Source: Spirochaetota bacterium (GTDB lineage Bacteria; Spirochaetota; Leptospiria; Turneriellales; Turneriellaceae). Taken from it: a DNA stretch of 7,458 bases. This document shows, in pieces, positions 1-7,300 of this stretch (position 1 is the stretch's first letter; each line of letters opens with the position of its first letter). Location: positions 1 to 7,458 of the forward strand of contig JAKQXK010000422.1 in the NCBI GenBank assembly GCA_029561505.1, in the 5' to 3' direction. The notes under the pieces are model-generated. The model was not told the origin of the DNA. It ran no database searches and saw nothing but the letters and a program-made list of their open reading frames with translations. The position numbers were made by a program, and so were the translations under genes.

Positions 1-152
1 CACGTTCACACACGCATCGACGCGAACTTATCGCGGCCGTAAACAGCCTTTTCAAGAAGACCACCCCTTTTGTGCGAACAGCAAATTTCATCGATCTGGT
101 ACACTGTCCGTAAAACTGGCTTTCGCGGTGTTTTTATGCTAGATTATGGCCC
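1..152 (+). other. leader region upstream of lon, no supported gene
   Basis: No gene can be supported here. On the plus strand the lon frame is open from the left edge to a TAA at 111-113, another frame ends in TAA at 40-42, and the third is open to a TAG at 140-142. Any of these could be the tail of an upstream gene, but none gives a recognisable peptide. Positions 21-35 form a perfect 5-bp stem (CGCGA / TCGCG, loop ACTTA). It is not followed directly by a T-run, although TTTT occurs at 50-53. A possible -10 hexamer, TATGCT at 135-140, lies 12 bases before the lon GTG, but I find no convincing -35 box at 16-18 bases spacing. TACACT at 100-105 is another weak -10 candidate. I looked for a CIRCE heat-shock operator and did not find one. 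The lon promoter probably lies in this stretch, but its exact place cannot be fixed by eye. Confidence 0.4.
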
Positions 153-2489
153 GTGGCCGAAAACAAACAATCTCTGATCGTACCGATAAATCAGCTGCTG
201 CCGCCCGAGCTCTTTATTCTGCCGGTGCGGCACCGCCCTGTTTTTCCCGGTATGGTGACGCCGCTTGTCATCGCCGAGGGTAAACTTGCCGAGGCGATCG
301 AGAACGTGCACAAACAAAACCAGTATTTGGGTCTGGTGCTGCAGCACGACGACACGAATACCGAGGTTGGGCCCGACCAGTTGTTCAAAGTAGGTACAGC
401 GGCCAAAATTCTTAAGCGTATCAACCTGCCCGAGGGTGGCATGCACCTGCTTGTCAATTCACTCGAGCGCTTTAAGATCAATTCGTTTTCGCTCAGTTCT
501 CCACACATGCTCGCGAAGGTTGAATACCAGATCGAAGCGACTGAAGTACGCGATAAAGAGCTGATCGCGCTGATGCGCAGCGTGCTCAATCAGGCGAAAG
601 AGATGATGACTGAGAACCCGTACTTTACCGAAGAGATGAAGCTGACGCTCATCAACGTCGAAGAACCTGGCAAGATTGCTGATTTCGTGTGCTCAGTCTT
701 GAACCTTAAGCGTGAGGAGTTTCAAGAGATACTCGAAACTTTCGACATTCGCCGTCGGCTCGAGCGTACGCTGCAATTCTTGGCACGTGAACTCGATCTC
801 GTCAAACTGCAACGCAAGATTCAGGGCAAGGTGAACCAGGGCGTCGAGCACAACCAGCGTGAATATTATCTGCGCGAACAGCTCAAGGCGATCAAGAGCG
901 AGCTGCGCGGGCCTGAAACGCGCGACAAAGACGGTGAATATTACCGCCAGAAAATCGAAGCGGCAAAACTGCCCCCCGAAGCGAACGAGCGCGCGCTCGA
1001 CGAATGCTCGAAACTCGACTATGTCGACCCGAGTGCGCACGAATATACCGTTATTCGCAACTATCTCGATACGATTCTCGACCTGCCGTGGAACGTGCCC
1101 GCAATCGATGCGATTGAACTGCCTTATGCGCGGCAGGTGCTGAACCGCGACCACTTCGGCCTTGACGACGTGAAAACGCGTATTCTCGAATACCTTGCGG
1201 TTCGAACGCTCAAAGCCGATGTCAAAGGGTCGATTCTCTGCCTCGTCGGCCCGCCAGGTGTGGGCAAAACTTCGCTCGGGCGTTCGATCGCCGCCGCGAT
1301 GAAAAAGAAGTTCTTTCGCTTTTCGCTCGGGGGCATGCGCGATGAAGCTGAAATCAAAGGGCATAGGCGAACATACATTGGGGCAATGCCGGGTAAGATT
1401 ATCCAGGGGCTTAAGAGCACCAAGTCGCGCGACATGGTGCTGATGCTCGACGAGATTGACAAACTCGGGCGCTCATACCATGGCGACCCGGCATCGGCGT
1501 TGCTAGAGGTGCTCGACCCGCAGCAGAATTTTGAATTTCGCGATCATTTTCTCGATCTGCCGTTCGATCTCTCGCAAATCACTTTTGTCACGACCGCGAA
1601 CACGCTCGATTCAATACCCGAACCACTTATCGACCGCATGGAGATTATCAGGTTACCCGGTTATATTCTCGAAGAGAAAATGCAAATTGCCAAAAAATAC
1701 CTGATAGGTCGCGCAGTCAGCGATTCAGGTCTCAGCAAGAAAAATGCACCCGTCATCACGACGCAGGGTCTGCGCTTTTTGATCGATTCTTATGCGCGCG
1801 AATCGGGTGTGCGCCGGCTTGAAAAAGAAATACAAAAGTTATACCGAAAAGCTGCGGCTGCGCATGTAGAAAAAAAGTCGTTTCCTAAATCGTTGGGGCC
1901 GAAAGAAATTCCGAAATATCTCGGTAAGCCGGTATTCACCCGCGCCGACGAGTTCACGACGTTGAGCATTGGTTCGGCGCTGGGGCTTGCTTATACCTCG
2001 ATGGGCGGTGCGACCCTGACGATTGAGTCGCGCAAGTTTCCCGGTCGCGGCCGGGTAAAATTTACGGGGCACATCGGCAAAGTAATGAACGAAAGCGCTG
2101 AAATCGCCGTGAGCTATGCGCGCTCTCTTGAAGCAGACGAAAAGTTTTGGACCAAGAATGATATCCACATTCACGTACCCGATGGCGCGACGCCCAAAGA
2201 CGGGCCTTCTGCCGGCATCACCATAACCACGGCGTTATTGTCACTGTTGCGCCACAAGAAAATTAAAGTGGGTTTTGCAATGACGGGTGAAATTCGGCTT
2301 TCGGGTGATGTCTTACCGATCGGCGGTCTGCGCGAGAAAATTGTGGCGGCGCGCCGCGTTGGCATCAAGAAGGTGATTTTTCCGTTTGATAATCTGCGCG
2401 ACTACGAAGAGCTGCCAAACGATTTGAAAAAGGGAATGAAAGTGTTTCCTGTGAAGCACTACAGCGAAATTGAAAAACTTCTCTTCTGA
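153..2489 (+). CDS. lon: ATP-dependent Lon protease (LonA type)
   Basis: Cytosolic AAA+ serine protease that unfolds and degrades damaged or short-lived regulatory proteins using ATP. At 778 residues it matches the usual LonA length of about 780-800. The N-terminal LON substrate-binding domain starts near residue 20 (LFILPVRHRPVFPGM) and runs to about 220. A charged helical linker (about 220-330) leads into the AAA+ module with Walker A GPPGVGKT at 366-373 (K372) and Walker B LMLDEID at 430-436 (D433, E434). The alpha subdomain contains ESGVRRLEKEI near 550. The C-terminal protease domain carries the PKDGPSAG motif with catalytic S686, paired with K729 in GLREKI. The Ser-Lys spacing of 43 equals that of E. 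coli Lon (S679/K722). All key residues are present, so it should be active. The GTG at 153 is the only usual start codon in frame after the TAA at 111-113; no Shine-Dalgarno sequence is visible. The end overlaps the next gene by 20 bases. A usually conserved Trp in the GLAWT stretch is Tyr here (GLAYT). Confidence 0.97.
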   Translation: MAENKQSLIVPINQLLPPELFILPVRHRPVFPGMVTPLVIAEGKLAEAIENVHKQNQYLGLVLQHDDTNTEVGPDQLFKVGTAAKILKRINLPEGGMHLLVNSLERFKINSFSLSSPHMLAKVEYQIEATEVRDKELIALMRSVLNQAKEMMTENPYFTEEMKLTLINVEEPGKIADFVCSVLNLKREEFQEILETFDIRRRLERTLQFLARELDLVKLQRKIQGKVNQGVEHNQREYYLREQLKAIKSELRGPETRDKDGEYYRQKIEAAKLPPEANERALDECSKLDYVDPSAHEYTVIRNYLDTILDLPWNVPAIDAIELPYARQVLNRDHFGLDDVKTRILEYLAVRTLKADVKGSILCLVGPPGVGKTSLGRSIAAAMKKKFFRFSLGGMRDEAEIKGHRRTYIGAMPGKIIQGLKSTKSRDMVLMLDEIDKLGRSYHGDPASALLEVLDPQQNFEFRDHFLDLPFDLSQITFVTTANTLDSIPEPLIDRMEIIRLPGYILEEKMQIAKKYLIGRAVSDSGLSKKNAPVITTQGLRFLIDSYARESGVRRLEKEIQKLYRKAAAAHVEKKSFPKSLGPKEIPKYLGKPVFTRADEFTTLSIGSALGLAYTSMGGATLTIESRKFPGRGRVKFTGHIGKVMNESAEIAVSYARSLEADEKFWTKNDIHIHVPDGATPKDGPSAGITITTALLSLLRHKKIKVGFAMTGEIRLSGDVLPIGGLREKIVAARRVGIKKVIFPFDNLRDYEELPNDLKKGMKVFPVKHYSEIEKLLF

Positions 2490-3540
2490 AAGCACGTCGG
2501 TTCAGCCGGCGATAGCCGGCGGCGAATCGCACATCGATGGTGCGATTCCCTGGCAGCGGGTCACCATTGCCCCGATGATGGATATCACCGACCGTCGCTT
2601 CAGGCACTTTATGCGGCTGATAAACCCGCATGTGCGCCTCTATACCGAAATGATTGTCTGCCACGCAATTGTACGTGGTGACAGGCAGCGCCTGCTCGAA
2701 TACGATGCCGACCAACACCCAGTTGTGCTGCAACTGGGCGGTGACGACCCGGCGCTGATGGCCGAAGCAGCGCGTATTGCCGAACAATTTGGTTATGACG
2801 GTATCGATATTAATTGCGGCTGCCCAAGCACGCGAGTTGAAAGCGGTAATTTCGGCGTTTGCCTCATGCGTTCGCCGCAGCTCGTTGCAGAAATCGTGGC
2901 AGCAGTGAAGCGGGTCGTCAAAATTCCCGTAACGGTGAAATGCCGAATTGGCATTACAGGCGAGTTTTCTGCCGAAACGCTTGCGGCTTTTGCCAGCAGC
3001 GTTTTTGATGCAGGCTGCGACCTGTTAACCGTGCATGCGCGCACGGCAACAATCGGCGGTTTGCGCCAGCATGGCGACGATGCCGGGCCGAGCCGGCTCG
3101 CCGCGCTCACGCCAAAACAAAACCGTGAGATTCCCCCGTTGCAATACGATGTTGTGTATCAGCTCAAAGAGAGCATGCCCGGCCGTTTGTTCGAGATCAA
3201 CGGCGGCATCAAGACGAATGCCGCGATTCGCGCGCACCTGCAGAAGGTCGACAGGGTAATGATCGGCAGACTGGCGCATGAAGATCCCTGGTTTTTTTAC
3301 GCGCCGGCTGAAGGCCGCCCCAAAACGCGGTTGCAGGTTCTCGAATGCATGGCTGATTATGCGGGTCGCCATGAAAAACCAGAGTTATCTGCTTCGCGTT
3401 TCTTCGCAAACATGCTGAATCTTTATCATGGTATTGCCGGCGCGCGAAATATCAGGCGTTTTATCAGCGAAGAAGGGCGCCGGCTTTCGCCAGCCGCCGC
3501 GATTAAGAAGCTGACTGAGACTCTGGCTGAAGCTGTTTGA
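2470..3540 (+). CDS. dusA: tRNA-dihydrouridine synthase, DusA type (U20/U20a)
   Basis: FMN-dependent, NADPH-using enzyme that reduces uridine to dihydrouridine in the tRNA D-loop. The 356 residues show the family order: FMN-binding APMMDITDRRFRHF (34-47), LYTEMIV (57-63), HPVVLQLGG (83-91), catalytic cysteine C118 in NCGCPSTRV, VKCRIGI (156-162, K157), VHAR (188-191), FEINGGIK (241-248) and VMIGRLAH (263-270), which bind the FMN phosphate. A C-terminal helical tRNA-binding part has NMLNLYHGIAGARNIRRF. The signature LTPKQNREIPPLQY (213-226) and the HGIAGAR stretch point to DusA rather than DusB/C. Odd: between HARTA (ends 193) and LTPKQNR (starts 213) there are about 15 extra residues rich in Gly, Asp and Arg, and the family's HARKAWL sequence is altered. 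TTG 2470 is the only usual start between the in-frame TGA at 2452-2454 and the core motif at 2574, so the gene overlaps lon by 20 bases, suggesting coupled translation. No Shine-Dalgarno is evident. Confidence 0.93.
   Translation: MKNFSSESTSVQPAIAGGESHIDGAIPWQRVTIAPMMDITDRRFRHFMRLINPHVRLYTEMIVCHAIVRGDRQRLLEYDADQHPVVLQLGGDDPALMAEAARIAEQFGYDGIDINCGCPSTRVESGNFGVCLMRSPQLVAEIVAAVKRVVKIPVTVKCRIGITGEFSAETLAAFASSVFDAGCDLLTVHARTATIGGLRQHGDDAGPSRLAALTPKQNREIPPLQYDVVYQLKESMPGRLFEINGGIKTNAAIRAHLQKVDRVMIGRLAHEDPWFFYAPAEGRPKTRLQVLECMADYAGRHEKPELSASRFFANMLNLYHGIAGARNIRRFISEEGRRLSPAAAIKKLTETLAEAV
2505..2548 (+). repeat. two adjacent stem-loops just after the lon stop
   Basis: The first hairpin has arms GCCGGC at 2505-2510 and 2515-2520 around a GATA loop. 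The second has perfect 9-bp arms, GAATCGCAC at 2524-2532 and GTGCGATTC at 2540-2548, around a 7-base loop. They begin 15 bases after the lon stop and lie within the poorly conserved N-terminal extension of the dus reading frame (about codons 12-27), just before the conserved FMN-binding part. No T-run follows (the next bases are CCTGG), so this is not a simple intrinsic terminator. It could be an RNA processing or stability element between lon and dus, a translation-control hairpin, or a REP-like element. Function is inference; the pairing is directly visible. Confidence 0.6.
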
Positions 3541-3546
3541 AATTGC

Positions 3547-4320
3547 GTGAATCGCTTTTCTGCGCGAGCCCGTAATCTTCGTTGGGTCGTGGGGCGTGTC
3601 GCGGCATTCATTCTTTTTCTGAGCTCAGCGCTGGTGCTTGTTTTGCCGGCAGCTTTGTCAGCAGAAACGCTCTGGTTTCGCTGTAAGGGCGTTGATGTCC
3701 GCTCGCGCGCGGTGATATTTACTTGCTCGGGACACGAAGTTCGCCGGGGAAAAAACACAGTTTCGGCTGAGATCGTTTACCGTACCGCCAAGGGCAAAGT
3801 TTTTGCGAAAGAGAAAATAAATTATCGCAAAGACAAAGTATCGCCTGATATACTTTTCATCGATGAGCGCGATGGCAGGCGTGAAATGGTCGAACGCGGC
3901 GATTCTGTCTTCACTATTGTCACACAAGAGAGCAAGACTGCGGCGCCTGCATTTACTAAAGTTAAGCTGCCAGGTTCTGACTACGCGGCGCTGACGATTC
4001 CCGGGTTGCCGGGTTTTTTGACCGAGAATTTTCGCGATAAACCCGTCGACACGCGCATCATCTTCTACTGCGTGTTTCCGCTTGAAAAAAAGTTGCTGAG
4101 GCTTAGAGCAACCAACGAAGCGACCATCAAGTACAGAGGGCAAGAAGCCCTCAGGCTGCGTCTGCAGCCCGATAACTTTGTTTATCGCTGGTTTTCAGAC
4201 CCGGTGCGATTAACGATCAACCGCAAAAGCGGCAGGCTCTTGCGCTATGAGGGGCTGCACTATATCAGAGACCCAAGGTCGGGACACGGCAGCATCGTCG
4301 ACCTCAGCTTCACCTGGTAA
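3547..4320 (+). CDS. secreted protein of unknown function with Sec signal peptide
   Basis: I do not recognise a named family with confidence. The 257-residue product has a clear Sec-type signal peptide: an Arg-rich start (residues 1-17), a hydrophobic core (about 18-34) and a likely signal peptidase I cut after ALSA (39/40). No lipobox cysteine lies at the cut, so it is probably periplasmic or outer-surface rather than a lipoprotein. The mature part (about 218 residues) has no membrane segment and alternates short charged and hydrophobic stretches typical of beta-sheet, ending in VDLSFTW. Its second half (about 165-257, with ALRLRLQPDN and RLTINRKSGRLLRYEG) looks loosely like DUF3108 or LolA-like beta-sheet proteins; this is only a resemblance. 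Cysteines are at 46, 60 and 175. The GTG at 3547 is the first start after the dus stop, 6 bases away and in the same frame as dus; a GTG at codon 15 (3589) is an alternative that keeps a signal peptide. Probably cotranscribed with lon and dus. Confidence 0.85.
   Translation: MNRFSARARNLRWVVGRVAAFILFLSSALVLVLPAALSAETLWFRCKGVDVRSRAVIFTCSGHEVRRGKNTVSAEIVYRTAKGKVFAKEKINYRKDKVSPDILFIDERDGRREMVERGDSVFTIVTQESKTAAPAFTKVKLPGSDYAALTIPGLPGFLTENFRDKPVDTRIIFYCVFPLEKKLLRLRATNEATIKYRGQEALRLRLQPDNFVYRWFSDPVRLTINRKSGRLLRYEGLHYIRDPRSGHGSIVDLSFTW
4136..4187 (+). repeat. three back-to-back perfect stem-loops inside the secreted-protein gene
   Basis: Three perfect 6-bp hairpins follow each other with at most one base between them. 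The first is GAGGGC (4136-4141) with GCCCTC (4147-4152). The second is GGCTGC (4154-4159) with GCAGCC (4164-4169). The third is CGATAA (4170-4175) with TTATCG (4182-4187). Loops are 5, 4 and 6 bases. The stretch is coding (about residues 197-214 of the secreted protein) and uses the AGA and AGG arginine codons. No T-run follows on either strand, so a simple terminator is unlikely. A structured RNA segment about 130 bases before the operon's end is possible, in either the plus-strand mRNA or read-through from the convergent pump gene. Confidence 0.5.
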
Positions 4321-4324
4321 ATCT

Positions 4325-7300
4325 TCAGCGCCTGCGCTTTTTCTTCTTCTTGGGCGCGTCGTCGTCTTCATCTTCGACGAAACTCACGGGCTGATTCGGT
4401 TGTTCGAGCACCGTTGGCTGAATGCTGTTCGTGACCGGTATAACATTCAGATTTCTACGGCGTGTGAATATCATGGTGTAAAGCGCCGGCAAAAGCAGCG
4501 CCGTCAGCATTGTTGCGATGATTAACCCCCCGATGACAACGCTTGCCAGCGGTTTCTGCACTTCAGAGCCGAGACCCGAGTTAATTGCCATGGGTAAAAA
4601 ACCTAGACCTGCAACCAACGTCGTGATTACCACGGGCCGAAAGCGGTCGAGCGTGCCTTCGAGCACGAGCTTCTTGACCGACTCACCCGGAAACTTGTCG
4701 AGCAGCTCATCGTAGTGGCTGACGAGCACAAGGCTGTTCAAGATCGCGATGCCCATGAGCGCGATGAATCCGACACCGGCTGAGATACTGAAGTTCATGC
4801 CGACAACGCTGAGCGTGAGCACACCGCCGACAATTGCGGTCGGTATGCCCATGAATACCAGCAGCGATTGCCGATAGCTGCCAAAATACCGAATCAAGAG
4901 CAAGAAGATCGCCGCGAGAGTCAATGGCACAATGATGCCGAGCCGCGTCTTCGCCCGCTGCAGGTTCTTGAACTGCCCCCCCCAGGTAATCTGGTAGAAT
5001 TCAGGCAGTTTGAGCTCTTTGTTGATCGCAGCCTGTGCATTCTTGACAAAAGTTTCGACGTCGATATCATCGAGGTTGATCGAAAGCGCAGCGTAGCGGC
5101 GTCCCTGGCTGCGCGCGATTGTTGAAACCTGCTCGCGCTCTTCGATGTTCGCAACTTTATAGAGCGGCACGCTGCCGCCGGCATCGAGACCCACCGGAAT
5201 ATTGCGTATCTGCTTCACGTCATTGCGCAGCTTCGGGTCGAGCCTCGTGATAATCGGAAATCGATAAGCACCTTCATAAAGATTGCCGATCTTGTGCCCG
5301 CTCATTGCCATCTCGACGACTTTGTTTACGTCTTCGAGCGCGAGGCCGTAGTACGATATTGCGTTGTAATTAAGCTCAATATCGAGCACAGGACTCTTTG
5401 AAAGCGCAATGATCGGGTCAGACTGTACACTTTCAACGCCCTTGATTTTCTCGATGATCGCCTTGCCCTGCGTTGAAATTTCGAACAGTTTATCAAGATC
5501 AAGACCGTAAACGCGCATCGTCACGTCGGCGCGCGAACCTTCGAGCATCTCATTAAAGCGCATTTCGATCGGTTGCGTGCTCGATGCTTCTTGTATTCCG
5601 ATATTCTTGTCGGCGGCAATTGCGTCGATCATCTCTTTATACAGCGCTTCTTTTGTTATTGTCTTGCCGTTTTTTTTGCGCCATTTCGAAGTATCCTTTT
5701 CGAGGATTACAAACGTATCGGAAAAAAACACGCCTGCGGGGTCAGTCGCCGATTGCGGGGTGCCAAACCGGCTATAAACTTCTTTCACCTCAGGAAAACT
5801 GGTGATGACGTTGTCTGACTTCTTCTGCATCGCAAGCACAGCGTCGAAGCTCGAGTAGACGGGCCGGCTGAAGTTGATGACCATGTCGCCTTCGTTCAGC
5901 TGAGGGATAAAGTCGCCCCCCATTCGAAAAAACAACCCAATCGATATTACGGTCAGCGCCAGGGTGGGCAGTATAATCGGGTAAGGACGATTAAGTGCAA
6001 ATCTCAGCAGTGGCTCGTAACCCTTAAGTATATATTTCAACAGCAGCGGTGTGCTGTGGTGCGCCCCGTGCTCGCCCGGCTTAACTTTGAGCTTGAAGAA
6101 CATATAACCCAAAACGGGCATCAGCACAATCGCAAGCAGCAGTGACGCGAACATGGCCAGAAGAACCGTTTGCGCCATCGGGCGAAACATCTTACCTTCT
6201 ACGCCCTCGAGCGCCAGCAGCGGAATAAACACGCCCATAATGATCAGAAGCGCGGTGATGATCGGCCTCAAGACTTCTAACGAAGATTCGAGTATAAGGT
6301 TGCGCTTGCGGTTGCCCTCAAGCGGCAGCGAGTTATCATGCTCTTCCATGCGTCTGATGATATTTTCGAACATCACGACAGAACCATCGACGAGCAGACC
6401 GAAGTCGATGGCGCCCAGACTCATAAGGTTTCCCGAAACATTAAAGTAGTTCATGCCAATTACGGCAATAAGCATTGAAATCGGAATCGCGAGCGATACC
6501 AGAATGGCCGCGCGCACATTGCCCAGAATCAGCATGAGCACAATCACGACGAAACCCGCACCTTCGGCAAGGTTCTTGAATACGGTCTTGACGGTTGCGT
6601 TCACGAGATAATCGCGCGAATAGAGAGTTTTAACCTGCACATCTTGCGGCAAGTCAAGTTCTTTGAATGCCTCACCGATTGCCGCCGCGACGTTGCGGCT
6701 ATTGGCCCCCGCAAGCATCATGGGCATACCGATCACTGCCTCTTCGCCGCGGTAGGTAGCGCCGCCGAGCGGCTGCGGATGGTGAATCTGTACGTCGCAT
6801 ATCTCGCCGAGTTTAATCGGAGCGCCAAAGAACGAGCGTTTGACGGGTACTTTACGTATCTTGTCGAGATCGGTGACGCGCCCCAGAGTGCGAATAACGA
6901 TCTGTTTTCCGTCGCGTTGTATATACCCGCCGCCATAGTTTTCGCCGATGGTATTGAGGCGTTCGGCGACCTGTTCGATCGTTAGTCCATATTGTTCGAG
7001 CTTCTTGGTGTTGATGTTGACATGAATCTCTTTCGGGTAACCACCGAACGTATCGACGTCGGCGACGCCCTTCACGCCCTTTAGCTGTCGCTTGATCACG
7101 TAATCTTGCACCGTGCGTAGGTAGATAAGACGGTTTTTTTCTGGTTTCTTTGCCAGCTCGCTGTCTGGCTTGGCTTCAACCACATAAAAGAATACTTCGC
7201 CGAGGCCCGTTGAAAGCGGCGCGAGTTCGGGCACAATACCCGTCGGCAGGCTGTCTTGAACCTGATTCAGGCGCTCGCTGATCTGCTGTCGCGCGAGGTA

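Noticed and set aside
3..113. Open plus-strand frame ending at TAA 111-113 as the tail of an upstream gene
   Set aside because: Only 36 codons are visible, other frames are also open over much of the leader, and the peptide is not recognisable; it cannot be told from chance.
146..148. ATG just upstream of the lon GTG
   Set aside because: It is 7 bases from the GTG and out of frame with Lon; its frame gives no recognisable protein.
693..1364. Long open frame of 223 codons on the minus strand inside lon
   Set aside because: Antisense shadow of the strongly conserved lon gene; the peptide shows no domain and the codon bias explains the open frame.
3292..3298. T7 run in dus as a possible internal terminator or slippage site
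   Set aside because: It encodes Phe-Phe after Trp in frame, has no GC-rich hairpin directly before it, and fits ordinary codon choice.
3658..4143. 161-codon minus-strand open frame opposite the secreted-protein gene
   Set aside because: No recognisable motif. The plus-strand frame has a proper signal peptide and operon spacing, so it is the real gene.
4221..4232. CCGC / GCGG hairpin with AAAA loop as a terminator for the minus-strand pump gene
   Set aside because: The stem is only 4 bp and no T-run follows on the minus strand.
4247..4525. 92-codon plus-strand open frame crossing the convergent junction
   Set aside because: It overlaps the ends of two better-supported genes in other frames and encodes a low-complexity peptide.
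7232..7234. GTG as the start of the RND pump
   Set aside because: The frame stays open to 7458 and the upstream 74 codons encode peptide typical of CusA/CzcA, so this is an internal Val codon of a gene cut by the window edge.
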